Virus record (IMG/VR): IMGVR_UViG_3300044712_000815
Location: 1 to 64,000 of that record
From: a virus
Length of the DNA: 64,000 bases
Reading direction: 5' to 3' (one strand)
A program made the translations under genes and the position numbers. Shown here one piece after another: positions 1-8,981 of the stretch (position 1 is the first letter of the stretch; each line of letters begins with the position of its first letter). A model generated the notes under the pieces. It saw nothing but the letters and a program-made list of their open reading frames with translations. It made no database searches and was not told where the DNA came from.

Positions 1-142
1 GATCCTGATTGTCCTGATCCTGATTGTCCTGATCCTGATTGTCCTGATCCTGATTGTCCTGATCCTGATTGTCCTGATCCTGATTGTCCTGATCCTGATT
101 GTCCTGATCCTGATTGTCCTGATCCTGATTGTCCTGATCCTG
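1..142. repeat. 15-bp tandem repeat, nine full copies
   Basis: GATCCTGATTGTCCT is repeated perfectly nine times from position 1, with a partial tenth copy, and continues outside the window. The unit is in frame in the minus-strand gene and encodes DQDNQ. Perfect identity between copies suggests recent expansion by slippage or recombination. Confidence 0.95.
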
Positions 143-769
143 CGAATTTGGTTGGTTCATTTGTGTACCACAGTTTGAACATTTATTGACTTCGTTTCGC
201 ATTTGAAAAACTTTATCTTTATTTTGTTCTTGCCATTTTTTCTTTTTATTTATATACCATTCGTATAATTCTTCAAAAATATAATTTCCCTTATATTCTA
301 TTGGTATAAATAGTGCAGTATTATTATTTAATGTATCTTTTGGTATTGTGATGAATTTTGGATAATCTTCCTTTTCAATACCAAGTCCTTGTTTTATCAT
401 AATATCATCATAAATAATTTGATTTATGATCATATCCTGTACAATATTAGCTGATGTTTCATTGTATCCATAACTTCTTCTAATATGATTAAAAAGAAGA
501 TGTAATATTTCATGAATTACAATAAAATTTACTTCTGTTTGTTTTAGACTATCAAAAAATTTCCTATCCCAAAAGAAATTCATTCCACTTGGTGTAACAT
601 TTACACCTGCTGTATTCAAATATGGATTATATTTAGATTCAGAAAATCTCATAAATAATGCAAATTCACCATAATATGGTAAATAACCTGTAGATATCAT
701 AGCAATTATCGCTTCTGATATTTTTTTGTGTAATTTTTCAGGTAAAATATATTTATAAAAATCTATCAT
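1..769 (-). CDS. Metallopeptidase-domain protein (DUF2201/VWA-like), partial
   Basis: The gene starts at the ATG complementary to 767-769, overlapping by ATGA the stop of the rhomboid gene upstream, and runs off the left edge, so its C-terminus is missing. Residues 86-90 read HEILH, followed by NH, the zinc-binding HExxH pattern of the putative metallopeptidase domain found in front of VWA-like domains (DUF2201 family). A CSNC pair near residue 196 could bind zinc. From about residue 209 the protein is a (DQDNQ)n repeat made by a 15-bp DNA repeat. The gene at 29723-31117 has the same plan (HExxH domain, acidic low-complexity linker, VWA domain), so a VWA domain probably lies beyond the edge. 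Domain seen; function inferred. Confidence 0.6.
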   Translation of the reverse strand, partial: MIDFYKYILPEKLHKKISEAIIAMISTGYLPYYGEFALFMRFSESKYNPYLNTAGVNVTPSGMNFFWDRKFFDSLKQTEVNFIVIHEILHLLFNHIRRSYGYNETSANIVQDMIINQIIYDDIMIKQGLGIEKEDYPKFITIPKDTLNNNTALFIPIEYKGNYIFEELYEWYINKKKKWQEQNKDKVFQMRNEVNKCSNCGTQMNQPNSQDQDNQDQDNQDQDNQDQDNQDQDNQDQDNQDQDNQDQDNQDQDNQD

Positions 770-1341
770 TGTTCTAAATATAAAATTTTATTGTATTTTT
801 TCCAATATGATGTTAAAAAATAACCAGTAATTAATCCACCTAAATGTACAATATGCCCAACACCAAATCCAAATTTTGGATTTATTAGAAATAAAATACT
901 AAATATAGTTGAAAAAATGGCAAATCCATATACGAATGTTTTAAGCTTCATTGGAATAATAAAAAAGAATAAAACTTTAGAATTTGGTTCTATAAAAATA
1001 TATGCCGCCATTAGACCGCAAATCGCACCTGATGAACCTACCGCAGCACCAATACCACCAAACATCCAAAAAATGGCTGAAATTATTCCGCTTGCAAAAT
1101 ATAATTGAAAAAACATTTTTGAACCAAGTCTTTTTTCTAATTCAATACCAAAAGAAAATAAAACTATCATATTAAAGAATATGTGCATAAAATTTCCATG
1201 TAAAAACATAGATGTTAATGGTTGCCATATTGCAAAATTTGAATCGGTGATAGGGTAAATTGCGAAATATTTAAATAATTCTGGTGCAAAAAACATTATT
1301 ATAATATATATAATGACATTAGCTAAAATTAATTTTTTCAT
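766..1341 (-). CDS. Rhomboid-family intramembrane serine protease
   Basis: A 191-residue, multi-span membrane protein. It shows the rhomboid signatures: an HGNFMHIFFNM segment (residues 48-58), the active-site GSSGA with the presumed nucleophile Ser104, and a late GHIVHLGGLITG helix holding the partner His166. The protein is of the compact six-helix type with no extra domains. It would cleave membrane proteins within or next to the bilayer; the substrate is unknown. It sits in a minus-strand run with a sigma factor upstream and a metallopeptidase downstream (ATGA overlap), so the three may be co-transcribed. A rhomboid next to an ECF-type sigma recalls regulated proteolysis, but no anti-sigma gene is visible here. 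Confidence 0.85.
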   Translation of the reverse strand: MKKLILANVIIYIIIMFFAPELFKYFAIYPITDSNFAIWQPLTSMFLHGNFMHIFFNMIVLFSFGIELEKRLGSKMFFQLYFASGIISAIFWMFGGIGAAVGSSGAICGLMAAYIFIEPNSKVLFFFIIPMKLKTFVYGFAIFSTIFSILFLINPKFGFGVGHIVHLGGLITGYFLTSYWKKYNKILYLEQ

Positions 1342-1353
1342 TTAGATGAATAT

Positions 1354-1593
1354 TTATGAATATTTGTGCATTTTGTTTAATTCGATGTGTTTTTTGATAT
1401 ATTTCCAATTTGATCGCATATTGTCTTTATCTTTATCTTCGATTTCATCAATAACATAATCAAGAAATATATCAATTTTCATTAGACTTTTTATATAAAG
1501 GAATATGCCATATAAATACCATCGCTTCCTCCACATTTTAATATACCATTTTGATGCTTCATATGAATCACTCATAATTGTTGTTATGATCAA
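1354..1593 (-). CDS. Hypothetical protein, 79 aa
   Basis: Not recognised. A small protein rich in Lys, Trp and Tyr with a hydrophobic stretch (WYLYGIFLYIKSLM) and an acidic Asp/Glu/Lys tail. Its start overlaps the 3' end of the upstream sigma factor gene by 26 bases, which suggests translational coupling. By position, between a sigma factor and a rhomboid protease, a role as a small regulator is possible but unsupported. Confidence 0.5.
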   Translation of the reverse strand: MIITTIMSDSYEASKWYIKMWRKRWYLYGIFLYIKSLMKIDIFLDYVIDEIEDKDKDNMRSNWKYIKKHIELNKMHKYS

Positions 1594-2194
1594 TTTCTTG
1601 TATCTTCTTTATCACTTTTCGTTTTACAATTTTTCTACCTTTTTTTATTTGTGATTTAATGGTAGATAAGTTAATGTTTAGTTCTTCAGAAATTTCTTTA
1701 TATGCCATACCATCTATTTCCCTCATAATTAATACCTTTTTATATTTTGCATCTTTTTCTGACAAATTATAAATAGCTTCTTTGATGACTGTCGATTTTT
1801 TCACAAATATGTTATATTCATCTGTTGATTTTGTACTGTCATCATATGGTATTATATTAGAAAGATTAAAATTTTCTGCCATATTTTTATCTAAAGAATC
1901 AATAGGAAGTCTTTCGTTATCCTTATAAGACTTTTTTACAATGTTTTCTGCGATTTTATATACCCAAGTGTTAATTTGAGCACCACCTTCATCAGGTCTC
2001 TTATATGTAGATATATTCAATAGTGCTTGAATAAATGCTTCTTCAACGTGATCTTCGGCAAGTTCCGAATTTTTTGTAAATTTGGCAATATGCCACATCA
2101 ATTTAGGCTTGTTAATGATATAAAATTTCTGAAAATTGTAGCCTGTTCGTTCTTCAAATTGTTTTTCTAAATTGTTAATTTCATTTTTAATCAT
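1568..2194 (-). CDS. Sigma-70 family (ECF-like) RNA polymerase sigma factor
   Basis: 208 residues. The region-2 part contains SELAEDHVEEAFIQAL and INTWVYKIAENIVKKSY, which match the usual 'A-D-VQ-F-A ... F-TWL--IA-N' of ECF sigma factors. Region 4 near the C-terminus has a helix-turn-helix, YKEISEELNINLSTIKSQIKKG. It should bind host core RNA polymerase and redirect it to some phage promoters. It is separate from the gp55-like factor at 57340, so the phage probably uses at least two sigma factors. It is transcribed divergently from the tail sheath gene across a 384-bp region with a duplicated element. Confidence 0.8.
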   Translation of the reverse strand: MIKNEINNLEKQFEERTGYNFQKFYIINKPKLMWHIAKFTKNSELAEDHVEEAFIQALLNISTYKRPDEGGAQINTWVYKIAENIVKKSYKDNERLPIDSLDKNMAENFNLSNIIPYDDSTKSTDEYNIFVKKSTVIKEAIYNLSEKDAKYKKVLIMREIDGMAYKEISEELNINLSTIKSQIKKGRKIVKRKVIKKIQEIDHNNNYE

Positions 2195-2297
2195 ATTGTA
2201 GATAATTGTAATTTTTTAAGACATTATATAGTAAATAATTATTCGTTTGTTTATAAAATATTAACATTTTTATTTCTTCATATGTAATTTTTTTAAA

Positions 2298-2426
2298 GGT
2301 TATTTATAATGATTCAAAACTAAATTTAATATTTTAAATCAAAAAAAAAATGTAAAAGTATTTTTCATCTTTTTTTTAATTTTTTTATTAGGTCAAATTT
2401 GGTGGGTTATTTATAATGATTCAAAA
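2298..2426. repeat. 22-bp direct repeat pair
   Basis: Identical copies of GGTTATTTATAATGATTCAAAA at 2298-2319 and 2405-2426. The flanks are partly similar, so the duplicated unit is about 107 bp. Confidence 0.85.
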
Positions 2427-2546
2427 ATGAAAAAGAAAAAATTGTACATATATTTTGCATCTTTTTTATCTTTTTTTCCAAATTTCAAATTAATATATAA
2501 TTAAAAATAAAAATATATTTAAAAAAGAAATATTTCACAAAAAATA

Positions 2547-2557
2547 TTTAATATATA
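2547..2557 (+). promoter_or_regulatory. Putative late promoter of tail sheath gene
   Basis: TTTAATATATA, 21 bases before the ATG of gp18 and followed by an A-rich leader. The same word stands in the same position before gp19, the gp26-like gene, the portal and several packaged-protein operons. Confidence 0.65.
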
Positions 2558-2578
2558 CTTAAAAAATAATTAAAAATT

Positions 2579-5500
2579 ATGCCAATAAAAGACAAAGATT
2601 TCGGAAAATACAAAAGACCAGGTATTTTCATCGAAGAAATTGATAGTAGTATTATACAACTTCCAATTCAAGAAGTTCTAATAAATTTAGTACCAGGTTT
2701 TTCTAAAAAAGGTCCATTCAATACCCCAATTTATGTTACAAATCCTACTGATTTTGAAGCTATATTTGGTGAAGATGATAGAAGACTTGAAAATAAAGGC
2801 TCATTTTTTCATAAAACTTGTAAACAAATGTTAAAAAGTGGTCCTGTTTGGGCATTAAATTTATTGGCTACCAATCCAAATAGAGACAAAGTAGACTGGC
2901 AATCAATATCAGTAGCATCACAATATGTTAATGGTACAGTTAAAAGATCAGCTTATGAATCATTTTTTAACAGACAAGCATTTTGGGAAAGAGACACTGA
3001 TGCGTTCTTAAATGTCGTAAAAGCAAATAATTATGGTGTGGAAGATACTGAAAGATTATTTCACATCACTAACATGGGTGATAAAGATATCACAGTGTTT
3101 ATGTTTAAATCAAGCATCACTGGTTTTGATGTTACTGCCGAAGAATGGTATGGTGATAGAACAAAAGTTCCAGCTTATCTTGATTATCGTGAATGGATAT
3201 CTGATTATCTTGTAACTGTAATCGTAGTGGCTGGTGATTGGAGTGATTATAGAACATTATCAAATGATACTACATTCAGTAAATATTTTAATAGAAATGG
3301 TTTAATAAAAACATCGGTAAATGGTTTTATGAATGAAAGAACTGTTAATGTACTTGCTAAATATGATTGTTCTTTGATTCCATATTTCAAAGATATAAAC
3401 AATAAAGATATGTATATCAAAAACGTTATCAATAACAATACAGATAAAACTGGTTTGTTCTGTACATATAATGAAGATTCATTATTAGAAGCTGATTATA
3501 AATTGGGAAATTTAGATATTATTGGTGATGTAATTGTTGGTGAAGATAAAACAGATATAAACTTTATGTCATATAATGTTACACTTAAAGAAGAATTGGC
3601 ATATGCTCAAAAATATTTAGATTCTGCTAACAACGTAATAACAAATAGTGTAGATAGTTACACACAAGATTATTTGGCAGATGGTGTAAATGATAGATCA
3701 GGTGTTTTTACAACAGGACATATTAATCAAATATATTTCAATTCGGGTGCAACATTAACTGGTGCAACAACAAGCACAATTGAAGTTGCAGATAATGGTG
3801 CTGATGCATATTATGTTATTGGTGCTGATGTTATTAGTGGATTCACTACAACTACAGTGTCAATAGATAGTGTTACAACAACAGAAGCATCGAGATATGA
3901 TGTTCTTTATTTAACAAACGATAATGTTGTTAATGTTCTTTATGGTTCAGCCGCAACAACCACAACAGGTGCAATTAAACCGGATTTCAATTTCAGCTTA
4001 GACAATACTATTATTTTAGGTTATCTTTTCCATGAAAAATCAGGTGGAACATATACAATAGAATATTTACCAGTATCATTAAATACAATTTTGGCTGATG
4101 CTTATATACCAATTGGTGTAACAACAGGTTATGAAACGATTGTTACAGATGGATCTGATTCAACAGGAACATATTTAAATATTGAATTCGGTGGAACATC
4201 AGGACAAACTGGTGTATATAATGATTATGATTATATCAGATCAATATTCGCATTTAATGAAATGTATGATCATATTTCAGATGAAAGTGTTTTAATAAAA
4301 TATACTGGTGTGTCGTTTGATACTGGTGATAAGGTTTCAGTAATTTCTGTTATTCCAGTTGATGCAACATCAACAACAAACGCAAGTATCAAAATATATT
4401 GTGAAACACCAGAAGATTGTCATAATGGTAATGAATTCTTATTATATTATATTGATGATGAATTCTTGTTACACCCAACTGTAATTAATACTAACACACT
4501 TACAACAAGATATGATGTTTTAGGCACAACTACAAAAATTGGAATTGTTGCAAAATATTCACAATTATATCAAGATTATTATAATGGTGTTATAAACAAC
4601 TTAGATTATTTCTATGTTGATAATACTGGTTCAACTACAAAAGTTTTCTTAAAAATGTTTGTTGATCAAAGTGATATTCTCACTGTTAATTTCTTAACAT
4701 CTACTAATCCAGACACAGCTTATGAAGTTGATAAAGATGATTGGGCAGATTCAACTAAATATAATGAACAATTGATTATACATTCAAATAGAAGCAATTG
4801 GGAACAATCTGTTGAAATCGAAGAAGTAATTACTGATGGTGGTGATCTTACAACATGTCAAACTATTAAAGTTGATAAAAATAGATATTCCGAAGTAACT
4901 AAAGGTAGTTTCTTATCAGCATATTATGATGAAGATTATTATGCTGCACCAAATGGTCAAGGTTATTTAGATGGTGCAGTACCAAGAAAATTGACACGTA
5001 TTATAAAAGTGCAAAATGATCCATATAATGTTGATCTTAAAATTCTTTATACTGATGCACCAATAAAAATTGTTGATAATAATACAGCAACTGGTACAAC
5101 CAATCTCGATTATCAAACATTTACATATCCATCTATTGATACTTATGTTGATGAATATAAAGCTTTAAAAATTAGTCCGTTTGTCGTACATACTGATTCT
5201 ATTCCTAATGGTACGGATGCAAGACAAAATGAAATATTAGATATCATTGCTTATAGTACGAATCTTGCAAAAGCTTTGGCTGACAAAAATAAAATATCGT
5301 GGAGATATCTAGTTGATTCATTTGGTTTAGGTCTTGTTCCAACCGATGGGTTTGGTTCAAAACAACAATTGGTTGATCTTTGTGGTATGAAACTTAATTG
5401 TATGGGCTTTATTTCAATGCCAAGTGCTAAAATATTTAGAGAATCTACTAATCCTTCATTTGTCAATGATGATGGTACACTTAATCTTGAATATGTTAAA

Positions 5501-6220
5501 GCAGGTGCTGATGATAGTAAGAATCCAGATTTTTATTACCAATTTGCACAACAACATGGTGAAATTGATGGTAGAAGTTGTGTGGGATATTTCTTCCCAT
5601 ATATCAGAATATACGATAACGGTATTCCTAAATGGGTTCCACCAGCAGCTTATGCAGCAACAACATATATGCAAAAATTTGTATCTAATGTTGCAGGTTT
5701 GGTGCCTTGGACAATTTGTGCAGGTATTACAAATGGTAGAGTTCAAAATATCACTAAAACTGAAATGGACTTCACCAATACCGACCAAGAATATTTGTAC
5801 CAAATGAATGCAAATCCAATCTTATATAAAATAAATAACGGATATTGTATTAATTCAGAATCTTCAGCTCAGGTATATCCATATTCATCTCTAAGCTTCT
5901 TACACACAAGAGAAGTTTTGATTGAACTTGAAAACAGAATCTATGATATGCTTCTTAAATATCAATGGCAATTCAATACACCTGAAATTAGAGCAGAAAT
6001 AAAATATCGTGCTGATAAAATCTGTAAAGATATATTAGATAATGATGGATTCTATGATTTCTGGAATGTATGTGACGAAACCAACAATACAGATTATGTT
6101 ATCGACCTTCAAATGGGTGTTCTTGATACTTACGTTGAAATCGTTAAAGGTATGGGTATTATTGTTAACAATATCACAATTATGAAGAAAGGTGATATCC
6201 AATCAATGGGATTCAAATAA
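2579..6220 (+). CDS. gp18: Tail sheath protein (T4 gp18-like)
   Basis: 1213 residues. The N-terminus (KYKRPGIFIEEIDSS..., then a LVPGFSKKGPFNTP segment with an 'F---FG' repeat) is typical of contractile-tail sheath proteins. The C-terminus (after about residue 860) carries the conserved sheath core with ISWRYLVDSFG and a YAATTYMQ... stretch. At 1213 residues it is nearly twice T4 gp18 (659 aa); the extra length is a Thr/Gly/Asp-rich middle (about 380-830) that probably forms surface-exposed beta domains. The sheath polymerises around the tail tube and contracts to drive DNA delivery. It has its own late promoter and is followed by a strong terminator at 6236-6268. Confidence 0.9.
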   Translation: MPIKDKDFGKYKRPGIFIEEIDSSIIQLPIQEVLINLVPGFSKKGPFNTPIYVTNPTDFEAIFGEDDRRLENKGSFFHKTCKQMLKSGPVWALNLLATNPNRDKVDWQSISVASQYVNGTVKRSAYESFFNRQAFWERDTDAFLNVVKANNYGVEDTERLFHITNMGDKDITVFMFKSSITGFDVTAEEWYGDRTKVPAYLDYREWISDYLVTVIVVAGDWSDYRTLSNDTTFSKYFNRNGLIKTSVNGFMNERTVNVLAKYDCSLIPYFKDINNKDMYIKNVINNNTDKTGLFCTYNEDSLLEADYKLGNLDIIGDVIVGEDKTDINFMSYNVTLKEELAYAQKYLDSANNVITNSVDSYTQDYLADGVNDRSGVFTTGHINQIYFNSGATLTGATTSTIEVADNGADAYYVIGADVISGFTTTTVSIDSVTTTEASRYDVLYLTNDNVVNVLYGSAATTTTGAIKPDFNFSLDNTIILGYLFHEKSGGTYTIEYLPVSLNTILADAYIPIGVTTGYETIVTDGSDSTGTYLNIEFGGTSGQTGVYNDYDYIRSIFAFNEMYDHISDESVLIKYTGVSFDTGDKVSVISVIPVDATSTTNASIKIYCETPEDCHNGNEFLLYYIDDEFLLHPTVINTNTLTTRYDVLGTTTKIGIVAKYSQLYQDYYNGVINNLDYFYVDNTGSTTKVFLKMFVDQSDILTVNFLTSTNPDTAYEVDKDDWADSTKYNEQLIIHSNRSNWEQSVEIEEVITDGGDLTTCQTIKVDKNRYSEVTKGSFLSAYYDEDYYAAPNGQGYLDGAVPRKLTRIIKVQNDPYNVDLKILYTDAPIKIVDNNTATGTTNLDYQTFTYPSIDTYVDEYKALKISPFVVHTDSIPNGTDARQNEILDIIAYSTNLAKALADKNKISWRYLVDSFGLGLVPTDGFGSKQQLVDLCGMKLNCMGFISMPSAKIFRESTNPSFVNDDGTLNLEYVKAGADDSKNPDFYYQFAQQHGEIDGRSCVGYFFPYIRIYDNGIPKWVPPAAYAATTYMQKFVSNVAGLVPWTICAGITNGRVQNITKTEMDFTNTDQEYLYQMNANPILYKINNGYCINSESSAQVYPYSSLSFLHTREVLIELENRIYDMLLKYQWQFNTPEIRAEIKYRADKICKDILDNDGFYDFWNVCDETNNTDYVIDLQMGVLDTYVEIVKGMGIIVNNITIMKKGDIQSMGFK

Positions 6221-6235
6221 TAAATAAGATAAATT

Positions 6236-6268
6236 AAAAAATGGGGAAATTTTTTCCCCATTTTTTTT
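6236..6268 (+). terminator. Rho-independent terminator after gp18
   Basis: AATGGGGAAA pairs with TTTCCCCATT and is followed by a run of T. Confidence 0.85.
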
Positions 6269-6279
6269 ATATATACATT

Positions 6280-6504
6280 ATGAAATATTTAAAACGTTTT
6301 GAAGATATAGATGATCAGAACTTTCATCACCACAGATTTCAATATCATTCATATGATAATCCATCTTTGTTTTTTGACCATTCAATTTTTCAAACAATTG
6401 AAAATATTGTTCACAAATTGTCTGTGTATTTCTTCATTAACAATTCTCGGAGAATGAACTTTTACTTTATTTCTTGGATCAACCACTACCTTTTCTTTAC
6501 TTAA
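6280..6504 (+). pseudogene. Remnant of a capsid-targeted protein gene
   Basis: Begins MKYLKRFEDIDDQ, the N-terminal motif shared with many other genes in this window. It then becomes a His/Phe-rich sequence without recognisable domain. It overlaps completely an antisense reading frame at 6382-6591 that looks more protein-like, so only the first 30 or so codons may be original. A TTTATATATA element lies just upstream. Probably a decayed member of the family. Confidence 0.3.
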
Positions 6505-6591
6505 TACTACCCCAAAGCCGGTGTTCCCTCTTAATTTATTTATCCGTAGGTCATTTCGATCCTTGGTCACTCGCATAGTAATTTTTGGCAT
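6382..6591 (-). CDS. Hypothetical protein, 69 aa
   Basis: Not recognised. Compact basic protein beginning MPKITMRVTKDRNDLRINK, with GNTGFGVVLSKEKVVVDPRN that reads like real coding sequence. It is antisense to the remnant at 6280-6504. The ending may be truncated where the two overlap. Confidence 0.4.
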   Translation of the reverse strand: MPKITMRVTKDRNDLRINKLRGNTGFGVVLSKEKVVVDPRNKVKVHSPRIVNEEIHRQFVNNIFNCLKN

Positions 6592-6667
6592 ATTTCTAAT
6601 TTTTAAGCAATTTCACAATAATCATCATATAAAGCAAATAAATTGTATAATAAATCGGCATAAGCTT

Positions 6668-6874
6668 TTAATGAGAATGTAAATATTCAGGGATTCTTTG
6701 GTCATCTCAGTACATACGAATTTGGTCTCTATAAAAAGTTTTAACTTTAAATCGTTCTCCAAATGTTTCAGTTATTAGGGAAATATAAACTGAAAAATCA
6801 AGTTCACCGTTTTCTGATATTAATCGTATCGGGTCAAATATTGATATGTATTCTAACTTACCGCTTAATTCCAT
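6668..6874 (-). pseudogene. Small gene with an in-frame TGA, hypothetical
   Basis: ATG complementary to 6872-6874 opens a frame of 55 codons (MELSGKLEYISIFDP... to RDQIRMY), closed by TGA at 6707-6709. The frame continues plausibly (DDQRIPEYLHSH) to a TAA at 6668-6670, as if a TGG Trp codon had mutated. Other genes here use TGA as a normal stop, so recoding is unlikely. Function unknown. Confidence 0.35.
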
Positions 6875-6886
6875 TCTTATATATTT

Positions 6887-7219
6887 TTAATCGTTAAATG
6901 TTATATTATGATCATTAAATGTTTTTATGTGTTTAAGTTCTTTTTCTTTATCTCGAATATCTTTTTTAAGTTTCGCTTTAAGATTTGAATAACTTATAGG
7001 TGAATAATCTTCCAAATTTATAATTTTTGATAATTTAGATATAATTTCATTTCCAGATTTTTTGAAAGTATATTCTAATTTTTTTAAGAGTAATTTAATA
7101 TCATCATCAGATAAATCTTTTTTATCCTTAATTTTATCTACTAATTCATTTCCAGATTTTTTGAATGTATATTCTAATTTTTTATACAATAATTCATATT
7201 CTTCTTCTTTTAGTTTCAT
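6887..7219 (-). CDS. Hypothetical coiled-coil protein with internal repeat
   Basis: 110 residues, almost wholly charged helix. The segment KKLEYTFKKSGNE occurs twice (about residues 13-25 and 46-58), and each copy is followed by I/V-x-K-hydrophobic, so it is an internal duplication of roughly 33 residues. The rest (KAKLKKDIRDKEKELKHIK) predicts a coiled coil. No known function; an accessory gene lying in the homing-endonuclease-rich gap between gp18 and gp19. Confidence 0.6.
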   Translation of the reverse strand: MKLKEEEYELLYKKLEYTFKKSGNELVDKIKDKKDLSDDDIKLLLKKLEYTFKKSGNEIISKLSKIINLEDYSPISYSNLKAKLKKDIRDKEKELKHIKTFNDHNITFND

Positions 7220-7252
7220 AATTTAATTTTTTTCAAATATAATATTTATATA

Positions 7253-8815
7253 TTAAAATACAAAATTTATTTGTTCATTTTTCCAAATATATTTTAGATT
7301 TCCGGAATCATATATTCTATATATTTTTCGTTCCAACATAATTTCACGTTCAGTTTTATTTGAATCAAATCCTAGTTTAATTAATTTATCTTTTCTGAAA
7401 TTAAACCTGTGATGTCTAACACCATCAATTATATAATAGTAATTTGGTTCTGTTTTATCTACAAATTCAAACCCTAAAGTTTCATAAAGTTTACCTTGAC
7501 TAATTGATCTATCTGCATATGTTGTAATTACGGTTGGATTGTAATTTTTTATAAAATATTTGAATAATTTTGATGCACCACCAACAACATTAATATTTAT
7601 CTTATTACAAAAACGTAATAATTCATATTCCCCTTCGATTGTGGATTTTTTACCCATAGCTATTCTACGATTACCAAATGTCATTAAACTAACCAATTCA
7701 TTATCATAAAATAAACCAATTTTTACTTTTGATCCAACAAATCCTTGAATATGATTTTCATCTAAAAATAATCTAACTAAATTATTATCATCAAGTTCTC
7801 TTATTTCGCATTTTCTAGCAAATATTCTTTCACATTTCCCCAATTTATTGTTTATAATTGATTTAACAATATTTTGTTTATATAACCAATCATCATCATA
7901 AATGTGAATTAATTGAATTCCTAATTGTTCACAATATTCAGTTTTATTTAAATGATAATTTTTTTCTTTATTTAATTCATTGTGCCAATATAACCCATTA
8001 AATTCAAATGCTATTTTTAATTCGGGTAGATATACATCTAATTCTAATGGCTTGATAAAATTTCTATCATTGTGTATATGTTTAATATCTTTAAATAGTT
8101 CCAAAAAATCATTTTCAGATAAAGATGTGAATTTTGTGTTGCAAATTGTACATAAGCTTAATTTTGCTTGTTTTCTATTTTGAAATAATTCTATTGATAT
8201 ATTAAAATTGTGATCTTTACCACAATCACATTTAAATGTCATTTTTTTATTTTCGTAATCTAAATTTATTAGATTTTCATATTTTAAAAAATTTTTATCT
8301 ATTATAGTTTTATAATATTTATTACGAACATTTATATCTTGTGCTGGATAATATACCCCAATGTTTTTAAAATTTGTATCTTTCATTTTTTTTTGAACAT
8401 CTTTGGATTGTGCAGGATGTTTAACCCCAAAATTTTTAATGTTTGTTTTATATGTTCGTTCTTTTATTATATCCGATTTTTGTAAATTATCAACACCATA
8501 TTTATCTAATAATGTATTTTTTGTTTTTTCAATTACTTTTATGTCATTGTGTGTACATTTTTGACTACAATGTTTAGAATAACCTTTATTGAAATTTATA
8601 ATTTTCAATGGGTTTCCACAATCACATAATTGTATTTCTGTTATGTTGTGATAATAATGATATATTTTTTCTTTAAATTTTAAGTTATTCAAATTATTAA
8701 TATTACAAAAATCTAATATCTTAATATATATAGATTTATAATATTTTTTGATATACTCTTCTTTAAATATCTTACCAGATTTATCATTTAATTCTAATAA
8801 TTTTTCGATGTCCAT
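7253..8815 (-). CDS. Homing endonuclease, Vsr/PD-(D/E)XK-type with Zn fingers
   Basis: 520 residues. N-terminal part has Cys pairs (CDCGNPL, HCSQKC) and repeated 'KYGVDN/NFGVKHP/NIGVYYP' modules of the NUMOD-like DNA-binding type seen in phage homing endonucleases. Around residues 255-320 a very-short-patch-repair-like nuclease core is visible: LELDVYLPELKIAFEFNGLYWH, with the E-x-N-G-xx-H signature. The C-terminal part (ENHIQGFVGSKVKIGL ... TTYADRSISQGKLYETLGF) is typical of Hef-like phage endonucleases and resembles an acetyltransferase fold. It makes site-specific breaks so that its own gene spreads. It separates gp18 from gp19, which are adjacent in T4, and is oriented against them. Confidence 0.75.
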   Translation of the reverse strand: MDIEKLLELNDKSGKIFKEEYIKKYYKSIYIKILDFCNINNLNNLKFKEKIYHYYHNITEIQLCDCGNPLKIINFNKGYSKHCSQKCTHNDIKVIEKTKNTLLDKYGVDNLQKSDIIKERTYKTNIKNFGVKHPAQSKDVQKKMKDTNFKNIGVYYPAQDINVRNKYYKTIIDKNFLKYENLINLDYENKKMTFKCDCGKDHNFNISIELFQNRKQAKLSLCTICNTKFTSLSENDFLELFKDIKHIHNDRNFIKPLELDVYLPELKIAFEFNGLYWHNELNKEKNYHLNKTEYCEQLGIQLIHIYDDDWLYKQNIVKSIINNKLGKCERIFARKCEIRELDDNNLVRLFLDENHIQGFVGSKVKIGLFYDNELVSLMTFGNRRIAMGKKSTIEGEYELLRFCNKININVVGGASKLFKYFIKNYNPTVITTYADRSISQGKLYETLGFEFVDKTEPNYYYIIDGVRHHRFNFRKDKLIKLGFDSNKTEREIMLERKIYRIYDSGNLKYIWKNEQINFVF

Positions 8816-8948
8816 AGTGAAGTTACAATTGTTTTTTCTTCTTATTATATATAAATATTTATTATTGGTTTTTTATTTTTTATATAAAAACCTTAATAAA
8901 TGCACGTTAATTGATTTTTTAATTTTTTTGTGAGGGGACAAAGCATTT

Positions 8949-8959
8949 TTTAATATATA
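8949..8959 (+). promoter_or_regulatory. Putative late promoter of tail tube gene
   Basis: TTTAATATATA, 22 bases before the gp19 ATG. A GGGGACA word lies 8 bases further upstream (8934-8940); the same arrangement stands before the gp26-like gene at 12946. Confidence 0.65.
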
Positions 8960-8981
8960 CTGAAAAATAATCTGATAACAT

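Larger units (their letters stand above)
2195..2578. promoter_or_regulatory. Divergent intergenic region with duplicated element
   Basis: No gene is seen. Between the sigma factor (minus) and the tail sheath gene (plus) a 22-base word, GGTTATTTATAATGATTCAAAA, occurs at 2298-2319 and again at 2405-2426, 107 bases apart. Each copy is followed by a similar T-rich stretch with TTTTTCATCTTTTTT or TTTTGCATCTTTTTT. The duplication suggests a tandem regulatory or binding site. The late-type element TTTAATATATA lies at 2547-2557. Confidence 0.6.

Noticed and set aside
1-142. Possible CRISPR-like or satellite array
   Set aside because: The 15-bp units are contiguous without spacers and in frame with a gene, so this is a coding repeat.
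3033-5807. Other frames within the tail sheath gene
   Set aside because: All overlap the 1213-residue sheath frame and show no domain or start context.
6668-6874. TGA recoded as Trp
   Set aside because: Several clear genes in the window end with TGA in ATGA overlaps, so TGA is a normal stop.
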